Assembly (NCBI RefSeq): GCF_052857255.1
Contig: NC_135505.1
Span: 141,954,343 to 142,018,342, forward strand
DNA from: Amblyomma americanum
Lineage: Eukaryota > Arthropoda > Arachnida > Ixodida > Ixodidae
DNA length: 64,000 nt
Reading direction: 5' to 3'
This document shows positions 35,906 to 47,345 of the stretch, piece by piece (position 1 is the first letter of the stretch; each line of letters opens with the position of its first letter). The translations under genes were made by a program, and so were the position numbers. The notes beneath the pieces are model-generated. The model had not been told where the DNA came from, made no database searches, and saw only the letters and a list, made by a program, of their open reading frames with translations.

Positions 35906-38445
35906 GAACAAACACGAGCTTACCCGAGTTACTCCGACGCTTCACACAAGATTCCTGGTTGAGTTTGACACCTTATTGGCTTCGTACCAAAAAAAAAAAA
36001 CTGCACTCGGCAGCAACTGGCCACGGTTCGCAGCGTCCTCTATTACAGCGAGCGCCAACCAGTTCCCGCTGCAAACGAAATCTCTTTTTCATTGCTTTAC
36101 TATATTAAGCAAGCAGGAGGTATCAGAAACCTTGAGCATATAAATTCGTCTTGGCTTTGTGATTAGGTTACAAGAAGAGCTTTTACAGCGGCCCTTTTTT
36201 TCTCACGAAGGAATTTCCTGTGACGGTCATTGCAGCCGACGCCCGCCTACAAGTTGTTATTGGCCAGTCCCGGCATAATAACGGGATTATTATTTGATTC
36301 TGTTTCATCCTTCCTTTGGTCACTTTCCGTGATTCCGTGAGAGGCACCACGATACGCATTCTCTTCCATTACTGGCTCAATCCGAGCGACGGCAGGGCCC
36401 AGAGGCCTTTGTAGGCTGCACAAGAATGTGAAGTACGTGAATTGCTATTCACGGCGGCTGCTGTGCCGTGAAAAAGCCTTCCTTGATGTCCTCAAGGATA
36501 TCTCTCCCCACCCCTAGACTCTTTTCAAAGAACTCGTCAAATTATGCTCTAGGCGGCGCTTAAGCTATCTTGCCTTTGCAGTGGAAAGCACTGCACAGAC
36601 GTTACACGGCCTAAAATCGTCTTCTGCACTGCCACTTCTCTCGCATACAAAAAGTTCTCTCGACGTTCTCAGAATTTTTCTCCGCAGTGTTCACCGAGCG
36701 TCACTTCAATGCTTCGCGAGGCTTTCACGCAGTCCAGCCTATCCCGTGTTCTTTCCTCCTATGAAGGAAGGCGTATGTCTTGTGACAGCACGCCACGCTT
36801 TGCAGATAATCTGCTCTGCAAAGTAAAATATAATGTTGCCGCTTTAAAGAGATTCGGCGTCATGCAGCAGGCTTCGTTCAGACAAACTATTGTGCTTCCG
36901 CAGAAAGCAGGCTTTCAGAAATTCGTTGAATCATTTTTGCAGAGTGCTAGCAATTGTGATGGCTGATCGATGAGGTCCTGCCTCTACCCTCCAATTTATT
37001 GCAGCTGTTTTTCCAACAAAATGTTTTGTTTGCGTTTTGATCCTGTCAGCTGCGCCAAATATTGATTATTCAACATAGAGGAAATGCTAATCATTCCACT
37101 CCATTGTACTAATCTGTTCTCTCTTGGTTGTCATCGTAATCGGTTCGGGGTATTCCAAGGATTTCTTTAGCAATACATAGACTTGCGGTAGATTATGTTT
37201 TGAATTATGATGCTGATTCTTACAAAGACCACTCCCATTCTCTGCTATAAACACAAACCTTCTTGCCACAGGATAGCATTACGGGAACACAGAGAACTAG
37301 GCGTTAGGTTTGTTGCTTACAACCACTGCTGATGTGCTGTGCAAAATGTGTTGTTAGTGTACAAGGCTGCTGTAGTCTCTTGCAATATGGGACACTGTCA
37401 GACTTCAACTACGACTGCTTAAACGAATTCACTATCATCTCCGTCGTAGTATGTCGTAACAAGGAACTCCTGCGTTTGCCTTCCACCCCAACAGAAAGTG
37501 GTTCATTTTAGGTCTCTTTGATCATACCAGTTCCGAGATTCCCCATAGCTGCCTTGTATTAAAATCCTGTGGTCATCACGGGCCAACACTCGGTGGTCAG
37601 TAGATTATCGCGAAGCCTACGTGCAGCAAAATAAACTTCGGCAATTTACAAATTCCGGGAGTTGGTAGACGCGGTGGCATCTATCAACAAGATCAGTGAA
37701 ACAGACACCGCAACAAATATAACTTGTTTATGGATCATTGTTTTTATTAAGAACAAATATTGACTAAAGTCCATAGAGCCGCTTTAAAGTCTTGTGGCTC
37801 GAAACACTCTAAAGCGCGATGCTTGCTTTCTGTGAAGCTTATGAACGCTTTTCAGGCAAATAATAATCTCACCTCACGATATCCTGTGGAGCAACACGTA
37901 TGCAGTCATGGGGTAAAGGTGGCCGCAGTTACTCGGCGCAACCAGCTTCAGCAGTGTTTTATTCGCTACTTCGACTAACACTAAAGCATTCGCCTGCTCA
38001 CACAAGCCCCATTTCGCCCACTCGATAACTTATTCACAGACCCAGACACCACTTCGAAAGTAAGCCCGTCTAGAAGCACTGACAAGGCCAATCTCTGCTT
38101 AACGCTTACGCCAGAGCATTTGTTTAGAGTTACTCGAACTTGTTTGCTGAATAAGAGCTTAAGGATAACCGTTGCCGTATCTGATTACGCCTTCACGTGT
38201 TCACGCACTTAAGATAACACAACTCGTAACTTTAGCTATCTGGCTTTAAACAAACCGAGTTGTGAACTTCGAAGGAGGTCATCCGCACTTACGACACTCT
38301 AGAATTCAGGTGTCGCGACTCAAAAAGCTTCCGCGTGACGGGCGAGCTTACAAGCTTGCTTGGTTTCGACGGCTATGCGGGCACTCGGAAGAGTCCCACG
38401 AAACGAAAAGTAAATCGTGTCCATTCATTTCTTTGTCTTTATACA
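35906..38445. other. No gene called
   Basis: The plus frame at 36709-36966 (85 codons) has fairly protein-like composition but matches nothing I know. No splice signals convinced me. The rest appears unique. Confidence 0.35.
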
Positions 38446-38465
38446 CCCCCCCCCCCCCCTCCCCC
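38446..38465. repeat. Poly-C tract
   Basis: A near-continuous run of C with one T. Similar tracts occur near 47290 and 56180. Confidence 0.95.
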
Positions 38466-38818
38466 GAGACTTCAGAGCGGGAATTCAGATAAGGCTTACA
38501 GATAACTCAGCAGCAAGAACAACATTGTCGTCTGCGTCTTCTGCTGCACCGCTAGGGGGCTAAAGGGGGCCTCGGCGACAACGTCGCCTGCATGGCGCCG
38601 CGCTGAGTCCTTTTCCCGAGGCTTTTTCTTTCGCGTACGCAGCGGGGGCCGCGACGTAGTTTCAGCACGTTACGTTCCCTGGAGAAAAGTCGCTCTCTTA
38701 ATTTCCCATCTGCAGTCTTTAATTAGAGCCGGTCAGTGCCGCCCTCTATGAACTTCTTTTATCTCCTCGTCATAATGCGCAGGCCTAAAAATAAAGCGGC
38801 CAAAAGGCGCACCGCTTT

Positions 38819-38855
38819 TGTCGTCTGCGCATACGCGAGCATACGCGCAGACGAC
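38819..38855. repeat. Short perfect-looking hairpin
   Basis: 'gtcgtctgcgcatac' pairs with 'atacgcgcagacgac' across a short loop, with one mismatch. Confidence 0.85.
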
Positions 38856-40114
38856 CCTTTTGTGTCGTGCTGGTCGCCTGCTTTGCGCTGGCATCCTCTT
38901 TATGCTGATTAGATTATCCTTCCTTATCTCTTTCTTTCCGTCTTTCTTTGTGGGTTTTTATTTCCTTCCTTCTTTCTTCCTTTATTTCTCTCCTTGCGTG
39001 TTGTGGTCCCAGCGTTCCTTGATGAATGGTTGGCACATGCAGGCGGGAAAATCAAATTATGCAGCCCTTGTTTCTGCAAACTGATGGGAAAAAGATGTCC
39101 CCATGCTTTACGCATTTATCAAAACTGGTTTCTATGTATATATGTGCACGCGCGTTAAATGGTTGTCTTCCCAGGGAATGTGGCGAAGAAAGCGATTGAA
39201 GTTCAGGGCTGAAACGAAAGGACTATAATTGTCGTGCAATCTCTGGAGAAGGCAGCGCATTAGCCTCAAGACGTCTTCGCGTCGCTACTAATTTTTGGTT
39301 TGCCTTAGGCGTGGCTCACTGAATACGGAAGCAGCGGCCTAATGACGCGAATTCCATCTCAGAGAGAGTTCATTTGTTTCTTCGTTGAACGGACAAATTT
39401 TTTGAAGCTGTTTTGGAGCTATAGTATCGGTGAGACCGGCTATGTCGTACAGTTGTGCTGGTTAGACCTGCATGTTTTTACAAAGTGCTAGTACCTGACT
39501 AAATTTGACTATTCGTTGAAAGCATAAACTGATATAGACCACATGCTCAGCAGATTCAAGCTTTTCTGCCCGCCAAGGGCCTTCTTATTTTTCTAAAACA
39601 GCACGAAATGGCAAAATTTTTCAGCATCTTCGTGATTTGCTGAGTGCTGCGTGTGTTAATGCATACATTCGTGCATATATGGTATAATTCTTTTATATTC
39701 GACTTCTGTGAGTTAGTACTTGTGGTTGTCTTTGGTACAAGCAGGTACTTGGGATTGCCTTGTGGTTTTCTGGTCATTATTCACTTCGCCTCTTTGGCTT
39801 CGGCGCAACATCGCGAAAAGTAGGCTACCGTGTTTAACAAGTGACAAATTTTTCAGCGAAAAATCCATGTTGGCGCCCAATTTCTGAGCGGAGACGGTTC
39901 AAGAAATCCCCTGAGCAAAAAACTAGCGGATAACCATCAAAGAAATTATCACAGACCGTCAAAGACACGATATTACACTGAAGCAGTTGAATGGCGTTTC
40001 AGAAATTTCATCGTATGACAGCATTTTACAGTGCGTTAACCTGAAATATCTGCAAGAACGCTTTAGCATTCTTCAGCGACACAGTCTGCTTACAATCGGG
40101 TCCTGCAGCATTCC
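38856..40114. other. No gene seen
   Basis: A short purine/pyrimidine-rich section (38910-38990) and otherwise unremarkable sequence. Confidence 0.45.
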
Positions 40115-40227
40115 AATACACCTATATATGAGAGTAAAAAAAAGGGAATAAGCTTCTCCTTTGGCGCACCACTTTTTATAAAAGGGAGTGCTCCTTTATT
40201 CCCTTTTACTCCTTTTTTTAGAGTGTG
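40115..40227. mobile_element. Palindromic MITE, ACACTCTAAA family (copy 2)
   Basis: 'cctatatatgagagtaaaaa', 'gggaataagc' and 'tcctttggcgcacc' on the left fold against 'ggagtgctcctttattccc' and 'ttttactcc' on the right, around 'ctttttataaaag'. The right end is 'tttagagtgtgtg'. Confidence 0.8.
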
Positions 40228-40315
40228 TGTATTTTGCGTAGCACTGACACTGATGAATGCTTTGCGCTTTCTTCTTTCATATTGTGCTTATTTTCATTTT
40301 TTCAGTTTCCTTTCG

Positions 40316-40622
40316 GCCCCGCCGCGGTGGCTCAGTGGTTAGGGCGCTCGACTACTGATCCGGAGTTCCCGGGTTCGAACCCGACCGCGGCGGCGGCTGC
40401 GTTTTTATGGAGGAAAAACGCTAAGGCGCCCGTGTGCTGTGCGATGTCAGTGCACGTTGAAGATCCCCAGGTGGTCGAAATTATTCCGGAGCCCTCCACT
40501 ACGGCACCTCATTCTTCATTTCCTCTTTCACTCCCTCCTTCATTCCTTCCCTTACGGCGCGGTTCAGGTGTCCAACGATATATTAGACAGATACTGCGCC
40601 ATTTCCTTTCCCCAAAAAACCA

Positions 40623-40686
<64 letters not shown>
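40316..40686 (+). mobile_element. Ruka-like SINE, full length, tail type 1, with (ATT)n tail
   Basis: Complete head, core and tail, nearly identical to 28479 and 51824. The tail is extended by about 22 ATT units (40620-40686). A 9-bp direct repeat TTCCTTTCG flanks it at 40307-40315 and 40687-40695. Confidence 0.96.
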
Positions 40687-40689
<3 letters not shown>

Positions 40690-40785
40690 CTTTCGTAGCG
40701 TTCCTCTAAACTCTCCAAACTATACTCATGTACCCTGAGCGCAATTTAAACGAATGAATGAATGAATTGATTTATTGATTTATTT

Positions 40786-40993
40786 GATTTATGGGGGTTT
40801 AACGTCCTAAAGCGACTCAGGCTATGAGAGACGCCGTAGTGAAGGGTTCCGGATCATTTCGACCACCTGGTGTTCTTTAACGCGAACTGACATGGCACAG
40901 TACACGGGCCTCTAGAATTTCGCCTCGATCGAAATTCGACCTGCGTGGCCGGGATCGAACCCGCGTCAGCAGCCGAGTGCCATAACCACTGAG
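40786..40993 (-). mobile_element. Ruka-like SINE, tail type 2, inserted in a GAAT array
   Basis: On the minus strand: head 'ctcagtggttatggcactcgg', B-box 'cgggttcgatcccggcc', core, then 'gctttaggacgttaaaccc'. GAAT repeats lie on both sides (40752-40767 and 40997-41078). The first bases of the head are missing. Confidence 0.9.
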
Positions 40994-40996
40994 ACT

Positions 40997-41078
40997 GAAT
41001 GAATGAATGAATGAATGAATGAATGAATGAATGAATGAATGAATGAATGAATGAATGAATGAATGAATGAATGAATGG
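40997..41078. repeat. (GAAT)n microsatellite
   Basis: About 20 perfect GAAT units. The minus frame gives a repeating SFIH peptide, an artefact. Confidence 0.98.
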
Positions 41079-42689
41079 GTAATTCTTTAACGGATCCATG
41101 TCGAGTGAAAGTGTCTGGCCGATGTGCTGACGTCGTGTGCTGACGAAGGCGCCTCGTGCATGTCGTTACAAATACACCCTCTCTCAAGAGAGGAATGCTT
41201 AAGGTCTCAGAAGAAAGAACGAAAGAGAAGAAAATGAAGGAACGAAGAGAAAGCGAGGTGGCAAGAAAGTCCCTCGTCGAATTCAACGCCGGCAGTCTAA
41301 CAAGAAAAGTGGGCGGCATTGTTGAAGTCCGGTCGGCCAGCCAGCCAGCGAGCCAGACTACCGAAGTGGCCTAGCTGGTATCGCCATACCTTTTGTAGGG
41401 GGTTCCCATAGCTCTCAACAATAGAACGTGCACGGGGCGATGAAAAAATAAACTTCGCCGGTAAGGTATCAGAAAAGGACAGTGACATAAAAAAGAGCAA
41501 ATAAGTTCCTTCAGTGAGGCCCCGTACAACGGCCGGAAACGTGTCGAAACGCCTTCGCCCGCTGGCTGGAAGTTAAAAAAAAACACAAAATAGACGTCAG
41601 TGAATAAATACAGTAACAATAGAGTGAAGTGCAGTAAACTAATATAGCTAAAAAGAGGCCTTGTTTGCATGTCGATAAAATCACGAGCTCCCGTATGAGC
41701 CATCTCGGGTGTCGGTGTCGTTAACTTCGCCTTTCAGGACTAAGCCGATAAGGGAACCGGGATAGGGTTAGCCTGTTACGCAAAACTGATGGCGTGTTCC
41801 GTATAACTACGGCAGTGTTGGTTTGCAGGCGCGGAAGGCGCTGGTTAGTGAACGGAATTTTGGCGCGGTGTGAAAGACAGGCTGTGAATACGTTGTCTTC
41901 TTTGCAGCTTTGTATTTTACGGTAGGCTGTTCACGCCCAGCCTAACTAGTTGATTGCATCATTGGGAAATCGCTTAACACAAGCCTTTCGCTCAAGTAAG
42001 CAGCCGATAAGGTTTTTAACCGCTTCGTGCATGGCGGTGCAGCACCATGGGGTCTTTCAGTTTCCCATGCATATCCAGCTCCAGGAAAAGAAGCGAACAA
42101 AATCGTCAGGCCTACTTTATCGCTCAATGAACGGACGTAATTTGAGATGCGTTTGAAATTTATGGCAAATGAAAGTCGTGAGAGTCCAGATAAATATGAA
42201 TCTGAGGTCGAGATGCTTAGATACCGCCACATGTTCCAACTACGAGAAAATTTCGTAGTTCATTTCGTTTAATTTATTTGCTTATTGACAGTTCACAGCA
42301 GTTACATAAGTGAAAACACATACCGACGATTGGGCTAGTTGGTATGCCATCCTGAATTGTACCTCGCTGAGTTGGACAAATTTGGACGCAGGGCAGAGAA
42401 AACAAAATGGAGGCGCTACTGTCCTGCTTGTATTCTCCAAAAAAATTCAGATCTAACAAATGAATGGGAAATGCGCAGTGCTACATGCATAAGATGCGCA
42501 GTATATTCCCTAAGAACAATAAATCTGCATCCTCACTCGTGAGAAAGTATTAACGGACAGAAAGTTTCATAGGCAAGTTGCAGGGACAATTGAGAATGTA
42601 AAACGTCAACAAATAAGAATCTACAAACTCAAGGCGAATATTTTGCATAGAGTTCGTGAGTCTTTGCCGAAATGCTTTGTGTTTAGAGT
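41079..42689. other. No gene seen
   Basis: Frames on both strands are short and unrecognised. The words 'gattgggctagttggtatgc' at about 42328 resemble a border sequence I associate with dispersed tick repeats, but I cannot prove it from this window. Confidence 0.35.
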
Positions 42690-43273
42690 ATGCTTCCAGG
42701 AAAGTCAGTATTGTACCTGACGCGAGTACACTGTCACTGTACTACGCTCCTCGCATCCTTGTTCACCGCTCAAATCCCAAGTAGCGCCACAATGTCTACG
42801 TGCTCATATCTCACACCAACAATCAATCCCCGACGCAATTGTTGTCAGACTGCCAAGCCCAGGAAATCTGAACAAACACTTCTAGTTTTCACAGCTGCCA
42901 CAGCGTGACCCGTGGCGCTGCACTCTGCAAATCATGGCGGGAATTTCGAATGTTCGGTACACCTCACTGATGCCAAACTGCAAACACTGTGGCCAACGTG
43001 CTACCTACGATCACATCCTGTGGGACTGCAAAATAGAGCCACCTCCGGGTGATCTAGTTACAGCTCCTTCTCTCGAGCGGTGGGAGACCGTGCTGGCTAG
43101 CTCTGACCCCAGAACGCAAGTTTTGGCGGTGGAGTGGGCTGACAAAGTCGTCGAGGGCTATGTACTCTCGACCACTTAACGCGACCTCTTGCCAAGCTCT
43201 TCCCGGCGAATAAAATGTTTTACAATCAATGTCAAGCTCTTCCCGGCGAATAAAATGTTTTACAATCAATCAA
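42690..43273 (+). mobile_element. LINE 3' end with zinc-knuckle-like ORF2 terminus
   Basis: The last frame (42934-43179) contains NCKHCGQRATYDHILWDCK, a C-x2-C-x7-H-x4-C arrangement typical of the end of many non-LTR retrotransposon ORF2 proteins. It then has a short acidic and hydrophobic tail and TAA at 43177-43179. The 3' UTR ends 'cggcgaataaaatgttttac' and 'aatcaatcaatg', with AATAAA. The preceding 240 bp may be the broken upstream part, but no reverse transcriptase motif is visible. The ATG at 42934 is unlikely to be a true start. Confidence 0.75.
43191..43273. repeat. 40-bp tandem duplication of the LINE terminus
   Basis: 'caagctcttcccggcgaata' and 'aaatgttttacaatcaat' occur twice in direct succession, the second copy ending with an extra CAATG. 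Confidence 0.95.
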
Positions 43274-43924
43274 TGTCCTACGGTCGTCATGCGGCCGTCG
43301 TTCCTCAAACATGCAAATAATGAAACGTTTTCAGCGTGTTACAGAGCGGGTGTTTAATTTCAAGCGCATTCTTCGTCACCGCTATTTCACAGCGTCTCGT
43401 GCTATGACAAGCAAAACGGAGAAAAATGGAAGCAAATAGCATAGCCTTTATGAACAAGTTCTAGGATCGATTAGCCTATAGGGTGCTGCCGATCCTTTCT
43501 CTGCCTGAGCCCCCGTGGCTATTTGTGAGATTGTTAACCCTCGATCTAGTGTATTGGTCTCCTTGCCAAAGTCCATGTGTATATTCGCAGGGCCCCAATA
43601 CTTGCGGTTCTTGTGCGTGTCACCTCCTGCGGTGAAAAGATAAAATCAAGGAATACTTGGAGCCCATCGTAACCAAGGACATGTAGCCCTGCTCATAAAT
43701 CATCGGGCCACATGGTTTCTCTTTGAGACTTATCATTTAGCTCTTACAGAACCCCTGAAGTCAAGAAAAATTTTACAAGGGAATAGGCGAGTGTTCGCAT
43801 AGAATAGATAAACATTAACACGCCTGAGAAAGGCCGACTATGTTGCCTGTATACTTTTGACCAACACCTTACCTGACCTTATAGCTCTGTTTTCCGATTT
43901 CACTTCCTTTAACCTGACGTACCT
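43274..43924. other. No gene seen
   Basis: No supported feature. Confidence 0.45.
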
Positions 43925-43962
43925 GGCGCGGTTCAGGTGTCCACCAAGAGTGAGTCCGTTGT
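43925..43962 (+). mobile_element. Small Ruka-like SINE tail fragment
   Basis: 'ggcgcggttcaggtgtccac' followed by 'caagagtgag' matches the diverged tail type also seen at 9590. Too short to classify further. Confidence 0.5.
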
Positions 43963-44004
43963 CAGACCTTTACTTCACTCATAATATGAAGGCTAACCCG
44001 ACTA

Positions 44005-44283
44005 CCCTTACAAAAATGGTTTATAGACAGTCTACAGACTTCTTACAGGCTCTACTGCCTTCCTATAGATATTTTATTTTGTCTATTCATAGTCTACAGA
44101 CTGTCTACAGGCAAAAGTCTACTTCAAGTGTATGACCATAAATCCATAGATTGTCTATAGACTGTCGATAGGATTTGTATTACCTATAGACTGTTCTCAG
44201 GGGTTTGTCTATAGAGAGTCTATAAACTTTGCAGACAAGTCTATGGACAGTCTATAGACTGTCTAAAGAAATTTTTGCAAGGG
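44005..44283 (+). mobile_element. GTCTATAGAC foldback MITE (copy 2, intact)
   Basis: Ends 'cccttacaaaaatgg' and 'tttttgcaaggg' form an inverted repeat. TA flanks both sides (44003-44004 and 44284-44285). Internal units are variants of GTCTATAGAC and GTCTACAGAC. At 279 bp it is the cleanest copy in the window. Confidence 0.93.
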
Positions 44284-45560
44284 TATACAGTATAACCAGG
44301 AGTGGAGCTTCGTCGCATTCACCTTCCTTTCATTGTACCTATACCGACATTGTTGCAACGAGGGTAACGGCTATTTAAAACAATGAATGACCAGCTCTTC
44401 CACAATAAAATTTCGCATGGCGATCATTCGTTGTGCTGATTGGCCATTGCCTACAACATATGACCGTGATGCTGAAATATCAAGAAACGTGCGAGATCTA
44501 TCCATTCCGACTATTGAGCGCATACAAGCTCTGTTACGCAAAATGTGGCCTATAGTCAACCACACTGCCTAGTCCGCACTGCGAGCAGAAAGCGTCGAAT
44601 AAAGGCGTCGCTCGAATGCTGCACTATTTCCTCTGGACAAAGCAGCTCTTGAGAGGTCGGTGCGAGGAATTTCAACGCCTCCCGAACAAGCGGTCTTGGC
44701 CCGCTCAGATATCCAGGTTACTTTTTCTTTCTCTTTCTTCCCGAACACAGCTCGAAACGCCGTTTTTCCGAGCGGCTCTGCGTTCAGGCTCTCGCGGGAG
44801 CAATTCCTCTTGTTGAGAAAGCCGCGCGCTTCTTGGCAAGGCGGGCGGCGTGCCGTGCACCTCAGCGGACTCGGGAAGCGGAGACCACCCGAATATTGTG
44901 GCAGAAAAAGAAAAGAGTAAGTATAAAGAGGAACCCGTGAGATTTGTCCGAGCCGGCATCAAGGAGGCGGGCGTTTTTCGGCCCGGCGTGCCACTTTGGG
45001 CCAAGCGACCGTTGGCAAGCCTTTGTTCGAGAGCGATGGGGGAGTTTTTCTCGCTCTGCTGGAGGCCTTTATTGGCACGTAACTCTGGTAGCGAGACAGG
45101 TTTTTCTGGGCAGAGCGGACGATATCGCACTGCGAATGGCAGACGACGACGGGACGTAGCAGGTGATCTTGTATCGCGCGCAGTTTAAGTACATCCAGGA
45201 TGAAAATGAGGATGTCGGAGTCTGAAAAGGACTCTTTTGAACACCTTTTACAAAAATTCCCACGGTTTAACGTGTGGTGCGGCGATTAACTTGTAAATTT
45301 TAAGGAGTTACCACGGGAGCCACTAAAGGTGTTCGATACTGGCCAAAAAGTTGCGCCACTCCACTGACAGCTGGCACGCCAAGGAGCCAAAAAAGCAATA
45401 CCTCGATAGTTTTCAAGTGCTGTCCAAAGGAAGTTCTCGGACTTAGAACTGGATTTGTGCGACTAGGATTAAACTTGCCATACATCGACAGTGATAGCTG
45501 CAGTGGAGGTTTTCCAGAGGTAAACAGTGCAGGACTGGCAGCTGCCATCTTTCATCTATT
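44284..45560. other. No gene called
   Basis: 44640-45190 is GC-rich with overlapping frames on both strands. I recognise none and see no clear splice pattern. Confidence 0.35.
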
Positions 45561-45667
45561 TACACTCTAAACACGAATACGCCTCCATTGGAGTAAAAAA
45601 GGGAGTAAGCTATCCTCTAGTTCCCTCCCTCTTAGGGGACAGCTTAGTCCTTTACGTTTAGAGCGTA
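45561..45667. mobile_element. Palindromic MITE, ACACTCTAAA family (copy 3)
   Basis: Left end 'tacactctaaacacgaatac', right end 'cgtttagagcgta'. Internal 'gggagtaagctatcctctag' folds against 'ggggacagcttagtcc'. It is shorter than the copies at 10565 and 48512. Confidence 0.85.
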
Positions 45668-45768
45668 TAAGCACCGTACGCTTACTCTCCTATCCAGGAC
45701 CAGTCTCCGCCATTCTCAGACAGCGACAACGTTTCTAGATTATATACTCTGTAGTTCTCCTAACATAT

Positions 45769-46049
45769 CACTTACAAAAACTCCTTTCGACAGTCTACAG
45801 ACTGTTCATAGACTTCTGTCCATAAAGTCTATAGGCGGTCTATAGACAAACCTTAGAGAACAGTCTATAGGCAGTACAAATCCTCTAGACAGTCTATAGA
45901 CAATCTATAGATTTATGGCCATACACATTTAGTACATTTGTGTTTATAGACAGTCTATAGACTTTGAATAGGCAAAAGTAAATATCTGTAGGAAGGCAAA
46001 AAGGTTTATAAGAATTCTACAGATTGTCTATAGACCATTTTTATAAGGG
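45769..46049 (-). mobile_element. GTCTATAGAC foldback MITE (copy 3, reverse)
   Basis: Read on the minus strand it starts 'cccttataaaaatgg' and ends 'tttttgtaagtg', aligning with the other two copies along its whole length, including the conserved 'tggccataaatctatag' segment. Confidence 0.9.
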
Positions 46050-46564
46050 ATGGACGCTTATAATATCGGGCCCAACGTTATGCGTCAACAGTTCTCGGAA
46101 GCCACCGAACAGTGTTGACGATTTTTTAAAGCATTCAACAGTTCTGGTCCTACCTTTTAACTTATGTTTAACGTAGGGTGAGAAAATGGCAAACGCGGAA
46201 ACTGCGAAGCTACGAATTACATGTATTGAACTGCATCGGTGAATGTACGCGCCTCAACACAGGGTTGACCAATAAATAGACCCCGGCCCACTGGTTCTGA
46301 GCAGTGAGCAGTAACGTCGAGCACTTTGTGCACCCATGAAACTAGCAAGGGCCTTCAGGGCCAAGATGGCAGTTGTGCTCACTTTCCAAAGGTTTGGAGC
46401 TTCGCTAATGTCACGAATACCTCCTTACGAGGCTCAAAAGCAGACACTGTGGCACGTTTTTCGTTTCGTTTTTCTTTTTCTGTTCTCTCGCCTTCAGTTT
46501 GCTATACTATGTAAGTGTTTCGGAATAAAAATTAGGTTGTCACACAGCTTGTCCTGTGCATTAT

Positions 46565-46814
46565 TTCCAACGCGCTAAGTACAGAAGTGTATCGGCGTTT
46601 GAGCTTCACTGTACACACTTCGTCGCTTGCTGGTGTCCTCATTAACTGCATGTCCTGAAGTGGCGCAAGGTCTTTAGCGCACTAGTTTGTTCCAACCCCC
46701 TAAGCAAAGAAGTGCATCAGCGTTCGAGCTTCAGTGTACACACTTCGTCGCTTGCTGATGCCCTCATTAACTGCATGTCCTGAAGTGGCGCAAGGTTTTT
46801 AGCGTACTGGTATG
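46565..46814. repeat. 125-bp direct tandem duplication
   Basis: Two units at 46565 and 46690 share long identical stretches such as 'gtacacacttcgtcgcttgc' and 'ctgaagtggcgcaagg', with about ten differences. Confidence 0.95.
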
Positions 46815-47071
46815 TTAGACCAACTTAACTCTTCACACCAGCTATTAGACTAGAATAACCTCAGTGTTATCGCGATGTCTACGAATAGATAAGATAAATG
46901 AAGTATTGCAAGTTGGGCTCGAAAAGCGTTTGCGGGCAAAGAGACGCTTGAGCTCCGCCTTAATATGTGACATGATAGCTTTAATTGGTTAATGCCCGTG
47001 CGCATATTCAGAATTGATCATTGTAGACTTCACATTCATAGATCCCTAGGCGTCCTCATACGACTCCTGGC
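46815..47071. other. No gene seen
   Basis: Short unremarkable stretch between the duplication and the next SINE. Confidence 0.45.
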
Positions 47072-47345
47072 GCAGTGGTGCAGCGGTTAAAGCGATGCGC
47101 CAGTATACCCTGCGATGGCAGGTGCTGTCATCGGTTGGACTTGTGCGAAACAGGTTACTCTTCCTAAGCAACCTCTCGCTACTGATAATTAATTTAAGTT
47201 TCAGCTTCCATGGTGGTCAGTTTCCTCACAATCCTGTGAGAAGGTTTTGATGACGCCACAAGGTCACGTGACCTAAGTGGTCCGCCTGCCTCCCCCCCCC
47301 CCCCACCCCCCCAAGTTAAGCCGACGGCGGCGATTTTCTACACAA
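47072..47345 (+). mobile_element. tRNA-derived SINE, fourth family (diverged)
   Basis: An A-box-like 'tggcgcagtggtgcagcgg' opens the element. A degraded B-box 'atcggttggacttg' follows about 50 bp later. The body contains 'ccatggtggtcagtttcctc' and 'cacaaggtcacgtgacctaa', then a C-rich run. It differs from the three other SINE families. Confidence 0.65.

Noticed and set aside
35653..36143. Repeating peptide frames across the 32-bp minisatellite
   Set aside because: The period is not a multiple of three, so each reading frame rotates; it is not a coding repeat.
36709..36966. 85-codon plus frame with protein-like composition
   Set aside because: No recognisable family, no conserved motif and no convincing splice sites; left unannotated as a gene.
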